This document shows, piece after piece, positions 22,631 to 32,517 of a stretch of 64,000 nt of DNA. Origin of the DNA: Phytophthora quininea (lineage: Eukaryota; Oomycota; Peronosporomycetes; Peronosporales; Peronosporaceae); assembly GCA_011947345.1 (NCBI GenBank), contig JAAVTG010000653.1, forward strand, positions 24,625 through 88,624. Reading direction: 5' to 3'. Position numbers and translations under genes: made by a program. The stretch's first letter is position 1. Each line of letters opens with the position of its first letter. The notes below the pieces were generated by a model. It was given only the letters and a program-made list of their open reading frames with translations. It searched no databases and had not been told where the DNA came from.

Positions 22631-23502
22631 TTAGTGCCGACTGTTGGTACCTCTCGAGTCTCGCCATGCTTTGCCTTCCTCTCCACAAGGAGACTGCAAC
22701 GCCACGTAGCTCGAACTCTTTTGGATGTCCAGGAAACCTCCTTTGCCGTCTTGCTCTCCATCTTGAACGGGTGATACCACCACAACCGACAGTCGCAGCG
22801 GATCGTCGTAGCTCTCGATCGACGCAGAGATGACCGTCGCCTCCGCTCTTGAATTTTGGGGTAAATGAACGTCAGGAGCAACTGGATCGAGCCCAACGTC
22901 AACCCCACGATGTTAGGTGCCAGGATGAACCAGTTGCCCACCAGCGAGGCGTAGAACCCCCAGCAGAAGCTGTTGATAACGTTCACGACCCCCATGGTGA
23001 ACGGCATGGACGACGACGTCTTTGTGCGGATGACTCGCGCGATCGTCGTCATGGGCGACGCGTACAGTCCGATGGTGGTGGTGAGCGTGATGCAGCCCAA
23101 CGTCGTGCCTTGAGAGTCGTTCGTCTGCCCTGTGACTCCGCTTATCGCGAGTACGCTGTATAACGTCACTAGCAAACACACAATGAAGGATCCGATAAAG
23201 ATTCTCATTACGTCGCGCTTGTTATCGGTCCACCGGTAGAAGAAGAAGGCGAGGATGCCTCCCGCCAGCACACCCAACACCGACGTGAAGAACAGCGGCA
23301 GCATGTCGTCGATCACATAGGCGTAGAACAGCAGCGCGTAGCAGTTTGTGTAGAGGAAGACGCTGGGCATGACTGACATGTCGCCCGTGCTGCGGTTCCG
23401 TCGCCACCGATTGAAGTCGGGCAGCAGCGAGATCCGCATCATGATGGTGGTGATGACCGTCAAGATCCTCGCCACCAGCACTGCAGCGTCGTGGCCACTC
23501 AT
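22631..23502 (-). CDS. SWEET sugar transporter 2 of 7 (one apparent base loss near the C terminus)
   Basis: The start at 23502 (MSGHDAAVL) is almost identical to that of copy 1. The protein has RISLLPDFNRWRRNRSTGD, YASPMTTIARV and SSMPFTMGVVNVINSFCWGFY. After the last helix (LLLTFIYPK) the apparent frame runs into a basic, unrelated tail. Adding one base in the T4G4 run at 22854-22861 instead gives a tail with VVVVSP, SSSYVALQSP and a stop at 22631-22633, which matches the paralogues, so I use that end. It is about 290 residues. An Inr/FPR match lies about 55 bases upstream. Confidence 0.85.
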
Positions 23503-23550
23503 CTGTTACGTCAAGCGGCGGAGACGTTGGGCGCGTTGCGCTCTTGGAAG

Positions 23551-23566
23551 CAGATTGCAAAGTGAC
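23551..23566 (-). promoter_or_regulatory. Inr/FPR-like start site of SWEET copy 2
   Basis: On the minus strand it reads GTCACTTTGCAATCTG, close to TCAYTTYNCAWTTT with one or two mismatches, about 50-65 bases before the ATG. Confidence 0.45.
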
Positions 23567-23896
23567 AGTCGCCGTCAAACAACTTCCCACGCAGAGCCGG
23601 CGGCGGGTGGGGTGGCCAATCTTCATCATTCGAGCCTGATTGGATGTGCTTCTGTGCATCCACGCACCATTTATGATCGAGAGCTGCGCTTCGCAGGCCA
23701 GCAAGGCCAGTGATCCGACTCCGATAGTCGCATCGCGAAGAGGAAGTTGCAGCGCCCATCGCCCGACGACGTTACGTGGGGCACGTTCTAGTGGTCGACA
23801 CGGGTTCTCTGCCGGTGAACATTGTATGCTGACTTCGTAGACGTCACGTACAGAATGCTTTCACGGTGAAGCTGCTAATTACTGCTGCCTATTGTT

Positions 23897-24667
23897 TCAT
23901 TTCGAGTTGGGAGACTGCAGCGCTACGAAGTTCAAACTCTTGCTGTCGTGGTGGTGCGTCGGAGAAACCACCACCGTGAGCTCGATCTGATCCTCGCCGT
24001 CTTCACTTGTTGACGACGGAGCCGGTTTGGCCCGGTAAATGTAGGTGACCAGCATCTGCGTGCCGCTCAGACTCACGCCGATGATGTTGGGAATCAAGAG
24101 GAACATGTTGTCGATCAGGTAGCCATAGACGCCCCAGCAGAAGCTGTTCAACATGTTGATGACCCCCATCGTGAATGGCATCGACGTCGGCGTTTTGGTC
24201 TGCACAACCCGCACAATCGTGGCCATCGGTGACGCGTACATGCAGGTGGTGGCGGCGATCATGATGAAGCCCAGCGTCGTGCTTACCGACGACTTGGACT
24301 GACCGGTAGCGCCAGCCAAAGCAAGAACACTGTAGACGGTGGTGATCACACAGACGACGAAGGTCCAGATGAAGATCTTCATGACGGTGCGTTGGGACGG
24401 AGCCCAGTGGTAGAAGTAGCAAGCGAGGATGATCCCCACCACGATCCCCAGCATGGACGTCGCGAAAAGCGGCAGCCAATTGTCGATGGCGATAGCGTAG
24501 AACAGAGCGCCGTACGAGTTCCCGAAGATCATGACGCTCGGTAGTACGGACATATCGCCCGTGCTTTGGTTCTTCCGCCAGCGATTCCAGTCCGGAAGCA
24601 GCGAAACTCGCATCATGAGGGTGGTGATGATGGTCACGACCTTGAACACCTGGACGGCGACAGTCAT
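23897..24667 (-). CDS. SWEET sugar transporter 3 of 7, intact
   Basis: 256 residues from the ATG at 24667 (MTVAVQVFKVV). Seven membrane helices in two MtN3 repeats, with RVSLLPDWNRWRKNQSTGD, YASPMATIVRV and TSMPFTMGVINMLNSFCW. The tail is short and ends NFVALQSPNSK. A longer in-frame reading upstream lacks the conserved start and an Inr-like TCATTTCGG lies at 24707-24715, so the internal ATG is preferred. It is one of three undamaged copies in the cluster. The sugar transported cannot be predicted. Confidence 0.9.
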   Translation of the reverse strand: MTVAVQVFKVVTIITTLMMRVSLLPDWNRWRKNQSTGDMSVLPSVMIFGNSYGALFYAIAIDNWLPLFATSMLGIVVGIILACYFYHWAPSQRTVMKIFIWTFVVCVITTVYSVLALAGATGQSKSSVSTTLGFIMIAATTCMYASPMATIVRVVQTKTPTSMPFTMGVINMLNSFCWGVYGYLIDNMFLLIPNIIGVSLSGTQMLVTYIYRAKPAPSSTSEDGEDQIELTVVVSPTHHHDSKSLNFVALQSPNSK

Positions 24668-24964
24668 TTTGTGCTTGGGATTGATGTTTCGTGTCGACTG
24701 CAACTTCCGAAATGACGTTGGTGGTCTGCGGTAGCAACGGCAGCATTCATGCCGTTCTTCATGCGTCGGGCCTCGGCAGTGATGAAGGACAGATCGCATA
24801 GACGCGACGTGTGTGTCCCGCTCAGGATCGGTAATAGCGTCGCGACGTGACGTGGTTGAAGTCGATCATTAGCAGCGCAAGAAGATTTCAAACTGCCGCG
24901 AGAGGAAGCTGAACGATTAAAAACTCAAATGAAATCTTGTGCATTCATCTCGTTACTTTCCCTA

Positions 24965-25787
24965 CTAATCTCTTCGTACGTGGTCGCAGGACGGAGATTG
25001 TAGCGCCATGTAGCTTGGACTTTTGCTCGGGTTTTCGATGCTGCTCCTTGTACCTGGCAGCTTTGGAGAACTGACAACGATTTCCAGGTGTGCGTCATTT
25101 TCGCTCGTCCAGGAGGCCACTTGCTCGTCCGCTAACGGCTTCGACCGGTAGATGTAGGTCACCAGCATTTGAGTGCCGCTTAGCGTTACCCCAACGATAT
25201 TCGGAGCCAAGAGGAACATGTTGCCGATGAGATCGCCGTAGACCGCCCAGCAAAAGCTATTGAGCACATTCACCACGCCCATAGTAAAAGGCATCGACGA
25301 CGCCGTCTTGGTGCGAACGACGCGTACGATAGTCGCCATCGGTGACGCATACATACACGTCGTCGTTCCGATGGTGATGAAGCCCAGCGTAGTGCCGACG
25401 GACGAGTGTGACTGGCCCAGTGTCCCGGTAATCGCAAGCACGCTGTAGATGGTGATGATGACACACGACGGTGAAGAAGACGATGGCTTTCAATACGTCG
25501 CGCTTGTTCTCAGTCCATCGATAGAAGGCGTAGACAAAGATGATCCCCACCACCACGCCCAGGATCGACGTAGCCAGCAACGGCAGCATGTTGTCAATGG
25601 CGACGGCATAGTACCCCACAGCGTAGCAGTTGGTGAAGACCAAGATGCTGGGCATCACCGACATGTCGCCCGTGCTCTTGTTTCTTCTCCAGCGGTTAAA
25701 GTCCGGAAGCAACGAGATTCGCATCAAGACGGTGGTGACCATGGTGGCGATCTTGAACACCTCGACAGCGATGGCGTGTGCAGTCAT
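24965..25787 (-). CDS. SWEET sugar transporter 4 of 7 (one apparent base loss)
   Basis: From the ATG at 25787 the protein has RISLLPDFNRWRRNKSTGD, then YASPMATIVRV, SSMPFTMGVVNVLNSFCWAVY and a tail with SYMALQSPS. Between helices 4 and 5, at about 25461-25468 (a TG-rich stretch, not a homopolymer), one base appears missing: the first part reads FFTVVC and the second resumes with IYSVLAITG, as in the paralogues. Of the seven copies it is closest to copies 3 and 7. Length if continuous is about 274 residues. An Inr-like CTCATTACG lies about 30 bases upstream. Confidence 0.85.
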
Positions 25788-26035
25788 CGTGTGCGTCCTC
25801 TATCGCCAATTCCGTAATGAGTGAGACGGTGCGTCTCTGACTTTGGCCTTCAGTCGTCTTTAGTTGAGACTCGTGAAGGACAGGCACGATCGGAAGGATG
25901 CGGGGCGTACACGTGCATTCTATGACTGGGATTTCGCAGGTTGGACCCCGAGTCTTGACTCAATGCGGCGACCGCGCATAGCCAAGAGAACCACAGCGGG
26001 ACACCAAACTTTCGTGGCCAACCGATTCGTTCACG

Positions 26036-27847
26036 CTACGCAGCGACGTCGCCAGGTCTCCTCGAAGCAGTTAAATGGACTTGACGATGCAGCCAGTCCA
26101 TCAAGTAGACGTTGTTCCTTTTGGCAAATACGACGACCTTGTCGAACTGAATGTGCTGCGGGTAGTGGTGGAACAGCCACTGCAAAATCTCGACGTGTTC
26201 GCCTTTGCTTGCGGCGATCGGTGCGGCTGGAGAGCACCCTTCAGACCGTTTGAAATGCAGGAACAAGAGCACTTCAAAGTGACCATTTGCTGCCGCGCCG
26301 TCCATAGCGGAGGCCGTGCAGCCTTCACGACGATGGCGATGCAACCACCGAACGATGTCCAGGTGGCCGTTCCGAGCAGCACCGTCCATTGCGGCGGATG
26401 TACAGCCTTCTTGCCTATGGTGGTGAAGCCACAGGACGACGTGCAAGTGACCGTGTGAAGCTGCACGATCCATCGCCTCCGTCGTGCAGTCTTCGCTGCG
26501 GTTCAAATGCAGCCACTTGACGATTTCAAGGTGGCCACTACCAGCAGCTCCATCCATTGCTTTGTGAGTGCAGCCTTCGCTTCGTTTAGCGTGCAACCAG
26601 AGTACTGTGTGGAAGTACCCGTGGCTAGCAGCATCGTCCATGGCTTCGGTAGTGCAGCCCTCCGTTCGATGCTCATGCAGCCACTTCAAGATGTCATGGT
26701 GACCAAACTTCGCGGCGCTATCCATCGCTTCCACGGTGCAGCCTTCACGTCGGTGCTTGTGGAGGTATTTCACGACTCGACCGTGTCCGTTGGCAGCGGC
26801 AAGGTTCATGGCATTGGTGGAGCAGCCTTCCGACCGATGCCGATCAAGCCACTGAACCATCTCCAAGAAGCCGTTCTCAGCGGCACCATTCATCGCTGCT
26901 TTCGAGCAGCCTTCCGTTCTGTTGTCATGGAGCCAACGAACAACTTCTAAATGTCCTGTTGTGGCAGCAATATCCATCGCCGCATTCGTACAACCAGCCT
27001 CTGAGTGCTTGGAAAGCCACTGGACGACGTCTAGATGGCTTTCAGCTGCAGCGAGGTCCATAGTTCGAGCGGTGCAGATGCCATTGAAGCTTTTCTTGAG
27101 CCATTTGACGGTTGCTAAATGTCCGAAGCATGCTGCGTCGTCGATCGAAATTGACGGACCTTCAGGAGGCAAACGCTGCGCCGCAACGCTGTGATCTGCC
27201 ATCCATTTCAGAACGTTCAAGTGTCCTCGTGAAGCTGCAGCCCGAAATGTCTTCAGCGTGGCTTGTTCCCGTCCGGTTTCGTGAAGCTGTTTAACCAGTG
27301 CAAGGTTCCCGTTCTTCGCTGCAATATCAAGTAGCTTCACCCGTGCAACTGGCGTGTGTTGTTCGAGCCACTGCAGCGTCTGCATGTGACCTCCTTCTAC
27401 CGCAGCTTCCATCTCATGAGCTCCCCAGAAGACGTTGTCATGGTGTTGATGAAACCAAATCAACACTTCAAGACGACCATATCTCGCCGCTTCTTCCACT
27501 GCTTTGGTAACCAGCCCACCAGGAAGATATTTCACCAGCCACCTCAACACGGCAAGGTTCCCGTGCACCGCTGCTTTCGTGGAGCCCAATGTGAATTGTT
27601 GCTGTCGGTAGAAGGCGTCCTTCGCGATCGGCGAGTCCTTCGTGACGGCGACGATGCGATCGAGTAACCTCACGGACCCAACGCCACACCCTCTCGAGAT
27701 TGTCCACGTTGGTGCGGTGTCCAAGAAAGTAGAAATGCACTGCATTACGTGGGGCAACGCAGCAACTCCCGAGTGCAATTGACTCACAACTTTGACGCTT
27801 GTCAACGGCGGAAGAGTGAAGGCCGACGTTGAGGACCTGGTGGACAT
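26036..27847 (-). CDS. 28-residue-repeat ankyrin-like protein, intact
   Basis: 603 residues from the ATG at 27847. The N-terminal box ALPHVMQCISTFLD ... GSVRLLDRIVAV is followed by FYRQQQFTLGSTKAAVHGNL and about 17 repeats of the AMDGAARNGHLDIVRWLH, RHRREGCTAS form with period 28. The family C terminus FAKRNNVYLMDWLHRQV is present. No frame break is seen, so it is a good reference for the damaged copies. It sits inside the SWEET array, between copies 4 and 5. No signal peptide or enzyme domain is seen; a protein-binding role is inferred only from the fold. Confidence 0.88.
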   Translation of the reverse strand: MSTRSSTSAFTLPPLTSVKVVSQLHSGVAALPHVMQCISTFLDTAPTWTISRGCGVGSVRLLDRIVAVTKDSPIAKDAFYRQQQFTLGSTKAAVHGNLAVLRWLVKYLPGGLVTKAVEEAARYGRLEVLIWFHQHHDNVFWGAHEMEAAVEGGHMQTLQWLEQHTPVARVKLLDIAAKNGNLALVKQLHETGREQATLKTFRAAASRGHLNVLKWMADHSVAAQRLPPEGPSISIDDAACFGHLATVKWLKKSFNGICTARTMDLAAAESHLDVVQWLSKHSEAGCTNAAMDIAATTGHLEVVRWLHDNRTEGCSKAAMNGAAENGFLEMVQWLDRHRSEGCSTNAMNLAAANGHGRVVKYLHKHRREGCTVEAMDSAAKFGHHDILKWLHEHRTEGCTTEAMDDAASHGYFHTVLWLHAKRSEGCTHKAMDGAAGSGHLEIVKWLHLNRSEDCTTEAMDRAASHGHLHVVLWLHHHRQEGCTSAAMDGAARNGHLDIVRWLHRHRREGCTASAMDGAAANGHFEVLLFLHFKRSEGCSPAAPIAASKGEHVEILQWLFHHYPQHIQFDKVVVFAKRNNVYLMDWLHRQVHLTASRRPGDVAA

Positions 27848-28011
27848 GACGCCGCAAAAGCTTGAATGGAGTTAGTCATGTAGAGTCGCCACGAGAGAGC
27901 ACGACAAGACATCGTGGTCACAAGCCGACGCAACCTCCAAGGAGACCGCCAAGACGTCGGAAGGTGGCACAAAAGTCTTGAAGACGTAGGACAGAGGACT
28001 TTAGATTAAAC

Positions 28012-28851
28012 TTAGTGGCGTGTGATCGACGCCTTCTGCTGAGGTAGTGGTGACTGGATAGCGACGAAGTCGAGGGTCTCTTTGAGATCGGCATTGCTCT
28101 TCCGGTCCTGGGGATTGAAGACTACCGACAACGAGGCTTCTCGTTCGTAGTCGGTCAACGCGCCGTCGTGGTCGATAATGACGGACTCGAGCTGCGTCTC
28201 CGTGCTCTTCTTGGCCGGGTAGATGACGTAGAGCACGAGTTGGGTCGTGGTGAGAACTGCCCCCATGGCATTGGGCATGAGCACCCAAATGTCCGAGATG
28301 ATGATCGCGTAGATTGTCCAGCAGACGCCGTTGCAGAAGTTGGCAAGGCACAGAGTGAACGGCATGGAGGCCGTGGACCGTGTCCGCATGACCCTCCGGA
28401 TCGTAGCGAGCGGTGACCCGTAGAGACCGATCGACGTGGCGATGGAGATGGCGCCCATCGCCGTCGCCATCGACGATTTAGACTGCTCAGTGGCCCCCAA
28501 CACGCCGATAACGCCGTAGAGACACACCAGCACAATGACAACAAGCGCTGCGACGCAGACTCGGTGCACTGCTCGACGGTCGTCCGTGTACCGGTAGAAG
28601 ATGGCGATGAACCCTCCGCAGGTGACGAGCCCCATGATGGCCGTTGCGAACAGCGGGAAGATGTCCTCCGACAGGTATCCGTACCAAACTAACACCACGC
28701 AGTTGGTGAAGAGCATGACCACAGGCAGGATCTGCACCTCGCCCGTTTCCTTGGCCTTGTACACGCGCTGGAAGTCTGGCCACGGCGACAGCCGCACGAA
28801 GATGGACGAGATGATCGTTAGCACTTGGAAGGTCGTCTCGGCCGCGCCCAT
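28012..28851 (-). CDS. SWEET sugar transporter 5 of 7, intact (second subtype)
   Basis: 279 residues from MGAAETTFQVLTII at 28851. An open frame continues upstream but has no ATG and no family similarity. The helix 1 signature differs from copies 1-4 and 7: VRLSPWPDFQRVYKAKETGEV in place of MRISLLPDFNRWRRNKSTGD. The second half has YGSPLATIRRV and ASMPFTLCLANFCNGVCW. A long hydrophilic tail ends with DFVAIQSP. Together with copy 6 it forms a distinct pair, so transport preference or location may differ from that of the others. Confidence 0.9.
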   Translation of the reverse strand: MGAAETTFQVLTIISSIFVRLSPWPDFQRVYKAKETGEVQILPVVMLFTNCVVLVWYGYLSEDIFPLFATAIMGLVTCGGFIAIFYRYTDDRRAVHRVCVAALVVIVLVCLYGVIGVLGATEQSKSSMATAMGAISIATSIGLYGSPLATIRRVMRTRSTASMPFTLCLANFCNGVCWTIYAIIISDIWVLMPNAMGAVLTTTQLVLYVIYPAKKSTETQLESVIIDHDGALTDYEREASLSVVFNPQDRKSNADLKETLDFVAIQSPLPQQKASITRH

Positions 28852-29293
28852 GGTAGTGGAGACTACGTTGCAAAGCGGCGGAGCAGTGCGCTCGACGGCG
28901 CACAATGGATAATGAGCGGTGCAGTCGTTGCAGCGTGCATCCCACTGGATGGTGGGGCCTGTCGACGCGGTGGACGTCGTTGCACCAGACGCGCAAGCAA
29001 TAAGTCGGCGGCGCGCAATCCGCGTCCAACGCGACCGTTGAGACGCGGCGCATGGGATCGGCACCAGAGCGCTCGGCGGGCCTTCCACCACGATAAAGTC
29101 TGTGTGTTTTAGCTCCACTTAGCTCCACATGCACGTGGGTAAACAGCACTACAGACAGTGAAAATGACAACGACACCTGGACATTTTTTTAACGTGGTAC
29201 GGTGTTTAACAAAAAGTGATCCCGCGACAGGTGCAACATGAATATGTTTCTTGTCAAAAAGGCAACTTCTACAAGCCTAGCTATCCTATCCGT

Positions 29294-30130
29294 CTACACG
29301 CGCTGTCCAGTCGTCGAGGACTGCGCTATCGGCGATTGCAATGCCACAAAATGGAGACTATCTTTGCGGCTGAAGTTCTCCTGTCTCGGTGTCGTAATGA
29401 TCACTGATAGCGACGCCTCGCGGTGGAGGTAGCGAGGCAAGACATCTACAGGGTCGATCATCACCGTGGGGATCTGCTTCTCGGTCGTTGCGGTCGGGTA
29501 CATGACGAAGAGATCCAATTGCAGCGACGTGAGCACTCCACCGATAGCGTTCGGTACCAGCACAAACATGTCTGAGACAAGGACGCCGTACACGATCCAG
29601 CAGACGCTGTTGAAGCAGTTCATGACCGACATGGTGAACGGCATGGAGGCGGTGGATTTGGTCTCCACGACGCGACGGATCGTGGCCAGTGGGGAGCCGT
29701 AGTTGGCGATGGCAGTGACGATGGAGATGGCGCCCATTGTGGTACTGCAGCTGGACTTGGACTGTCCTGTTACCCCAACGAGCGCTAGGACAGCGTATAT
29801 TGTTGCAGCAATGATAACGGACACTGCACCGAGGCAGATTTTGTGGACTGAGCGTCGGTCCTCCGTCCACCGGTAGAAGACCGCAAAGAACGCGGCACAG
29901 GTGACCAGTCCAAACACCGACGTGCTTAGCAGCGGAAAGATATCGTCGGAAAAGTAGCCGTACCAAACCAGCACGTAGCAGTTGACGAACAGAACGACGA
30001 TCGGCAACACGACGACTTCTCCGGTGGTCTTGGTCCGGTGCACGCGTCGGAAGTCTGGCCACGGAGAGAGTCGCACCAGAATGGACGAGACGATGGTCAG
30101 CACCATGAAAGCTGTTTCTGCTTGGGACAT
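29294..30130 (-). CDS. SWEET sugar transporter 6 of 7, intact (second subtype)
   Basis: 278 residues from MSQAETAFMVLTIV at 30130, nearest to copy 5. It has VRLSPWPDFRRVHRTKTTGEV, YGSPLATIRRV and ASMPFTMSVMNCFNSVCW, and a tail with HFVALQSP. Both MtN3 halves and all seven helices are present without a frame break. About 440 bases separate it from the start of copy 5, a tandem duplication spacing like that of the rest of the array. Confidence 0.9.
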   Translation of the reverse strand: MSQAETAFMVLTIVSSILVRLSPWPDFRRVHRTKTTGEVVVLPIVVLFVNCYVLVWYGYFSDDIFPLLSTSVFGLVTCAAFFAVFYRWTEDRRSVHKICLGAVSVIIAATIYAVLALVGVTGQSKSSCSTTMGAISIVTAIANYGSPLATIRRVVETKSTASMPFTMSVMNCFNSVCWIVYGVLVSDMFVLVPNAIGGVLTSLQLDLFVMYPTATTEKQIPTVMIDPVDVLPRYLHREASLSVIITTPRQENFSRKDSLHFVALQSPIAQSSTTGQRV

Positions 30131-30353
30131 TGTCGGTTGGATAGGGGTGTACAGTAGTAAGAGCTGCTTGTGCTTGGCGAGGCAAAAGCAATAATGGCTC
30201 CTGTGCTTTTTCAGTCGGCGTGAGAAAAGTTGCCTTTTTCGCGCGTAATCGGTTGATGTATGGGCGCGCAATCGACGTACCGCGCAATCCGATTGCGCGA
30301 CCACAGTGACAACCGAACCAGATGGACCAAAGAGGACATTTCCAAATAAGCTC

Positions 30354-31090
30354 TTATTTCTCTTGCGGTTGCAGCGTTATGAATTTGTGATCACTTGCCA
30401 GTTCTTCATCAGTCGTCCACACTTGGCCGTTCACTTCTGGCTTGGCCCGGTAGACGTACGTCAACGTCATCTGCGTCACGCTCATAGCAACCCCACGACG
30501 TTCGGCGCCAGGAGAAACATGTTGTCGACGAGGTATCCGTACACGGCCCAGGAGAAGCTGTTGAGTCCGTTGATAAAGCCCATGGTGAACGGCATAGAAG
30601 ACGCCGTCTTGGTCCGGATCACCTTGACGATCGTGGCCATGGGCGAAGCGTACATTCCCGTAGTCGTCCCGATCGTGATGAAGCCTAAGGTAGTGCCGAC
30701 GGAAGAACGTGACTGACCGGTGACTCCAGCGATGGCGAGGACGCTGTAAATGGTGATGGCCAAACTCACGAATAAGAAGACGATGAACACCTTCATGACC
30801 TTGGGCTTGGACGGACACCAACAGTAGAAGAAATAGGAGAAAGTGAGCCCCACGACGACCCCCAGCGAGGACGTCGCGAACAGCGGGACGAAATCGTCGA
30901 TGGCGTAGGCGTAGAAGAGCACGGCGTAGCAGTTAGTGAAGATGAGGACGCTCGGCATCACGGACATGTCGCCTGTACTCTTGTTCCTTCGCCAGCGGTT
31001 GAAGTCGGGCAGCAGCGAGATCCGCATCAAAACGGTCGTGATGATCGTGACCACTCTGAACACGTTGACGGCGATGCTGTGAGCTGCCAT
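30354..31090 (-). CDS. SWEET sugar transporter 7 of 7 (one apparent base loss)
   Basis: From MAAHSIAVNVF at 31090, with RISLLPDFNRWRRNKSTGD, YASPMATIVKV and SSMPFTMGFINGLNSFSW. At the seventh helix the C4 run at 30491-30494 seems to lack a base; beyond it the frame resumes with TQMTLTYVYRAKP and ends HKFITLQPQEK at 30354. The tail motif is the most divergent in the cluster. About 245 residues. It belongs to the same subtype as copies 3 and 4 although copies 5 and 6 lie between, so the array is interleaved rather than a simple serial duplication. Confidence 0.85.
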
Positions 31091-31276
31091 GGCTTCTTTG
31101 TCTACAGCTTGGGGGATTCTGAAATGGCCGAGGAGGGAGCTGTCTTTGGCCACGAACTTACGCATCAGCCATCGCAATGGCAAAAGGAATGATGAACAGG
31201 GATTTGTCGCGCAACTGTGGAGAAGTTCATAGTAATGTATTTGTGTGTGGTTTATTGGTGCTGGCAGCACCAATGT

Positions 31277-32288
31277 CTAACTACCTTGTGAAAGGTGTAC
31301 ATCCACTGCTCTCCTAAGCGGCGACGAGGTTGTCAACCGCTGCCACGGGCTTAGCGGCAACAAAATCAACGAGGAGCTGTCGCTGCCCTCGTCGGACTCG
31401 GCACTGTCGCTGTCGCTGCCCTCCACCTCGTAGAGGAAGCGTTCGCCATCGACGCTGTCACTTCCTTCGACGCTGCTGTCGGTGCTCTCGCTGCCCTCCA
31501 CCTCCTCGAGGAAGCGCTTTCCGTCGGTGCTCTCGCTGCCTTCGACATCACTTCCTCAGTGCTCTCGCTACCCTCAACTTCCGACAAGAAGCGAGCCACG
31601 TGAACAACGTCGTCGACGCTGTCGCTGCCGTCACTGCCCTCGCTGCTGTCGGTGCTCTCGCTTCCCTCGACCTCCTTCAGGAAGCGGTCGCTGTCGGTAC
31701 TCTCGCTACCTTCGACATCACTGCCGTCAGTGCTCTCGCTTCCCTCGACTGCCAAAGGAAGCGGTCGCCATCGACGCTGTCGCTGCCTTCAACATCGCTG
31801 CCCTCGCTGCCCTCGGTGCTCTCACTACCCTCAACCTCCAGCAGGAAGCGAGACACGTGAGCAGCATTGTCGACGCTGTCGCTACCGTCACTGCCTTCGC
31901 TGCCCTCGGTGCTCTCGCTTCCTTCAACCTCCAGCAGGAAGCGGTCGCTGTCGGTGCTCTCACTGCCTTCGACGTCGCTGCCGTCAGTGCTCTCACTGCT
32001 CTCCGCTTCCGCAAGGAATCGGGTCACGTCGACGCCGTCGTGGCCTTCGCTGCCGCTGCTCTCACTACCCTCGAAGCTGTCGCTGCCTTCAACTTCGAAC
32101 AAGAAGCGGTCGACGTCGGTGCTGGCATCAGTGCTGGCACTGTCGCTGGCGTCGGCACTGGCGTCGAGCGACTCCAGCAGGAAACGGGCTTCCGCCGATC
32201 GGAGGCTGGCGGCGTTGACAGTGTCGAAGCTGGAGACCGCCACGGCGACGGCGGCGGCGAAGCTGAGGATGACGTTCAACTTGGTCAT
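31277..32288 (-). CDS. Secreted acidic Ser/Glu/Asp-rich repeat protein (frame breaks)
   Basis: The ATG at 32288 starts a clear signal peptide of about 25 residues (MTKLNVILSF...VNA). The mature part is built of degenerate repeats in which RFLxEVEGSES is followed by runs of STDGSD and VEGSDSVDG; RFL recurs at least eight times. It is extremely acidic and low in hydrophobics, so it is probably disordered and extracellular. Two one-base losses, near 31754-31756 and 31551-31557, are needed to keep the repeat in frame. The C terminus is uncertain: one frame ends at 31277, another, more native-looking (LVDFVAAKPVAA), ends near 31318. Repeat-bearing secreted proteins of oomycetes include effectors and wall proteins. 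I cannot place this one in a named family. Confidence 0.65.
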
Positions 32289-32517
32289 GGTGGTTGTTGT
32301 TGGAGGTGGTGGTGGTGGTGGAAGTCCGTGAGGAGATTGCAAAGTGAGCAGCTCAAAGCAGGGTGTTAAGCCAGCTAACTGATGGAGCTCACATGAGCTC
32401 GTGCCTCGACACTTTCCATTCAAAGGGATCTGCGATGTGTCATTTTTGAAGATATTGTTGGCGACAACGTCTTGCTTGACCAGCCAAAAGTAGATTGGGA
32501 TTGTGGAGTGGCCATTC

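Noticed and set aside
28852..29118. N-terminal extension of SWEET copy 5
   Set aside because: The frame is open but begins at GTG, has no family similarity, and the conserved start MGAAETTF lies at 28851.
31482..32369. Long plus-strand frames opposite the secreted acidic protein
   Set aside because: Ser/Asp/Glu codon repeats read backwards give open Leu/Pro/Arg-rich frames; three plus-strand frames are open equally, which marks them as shadows.
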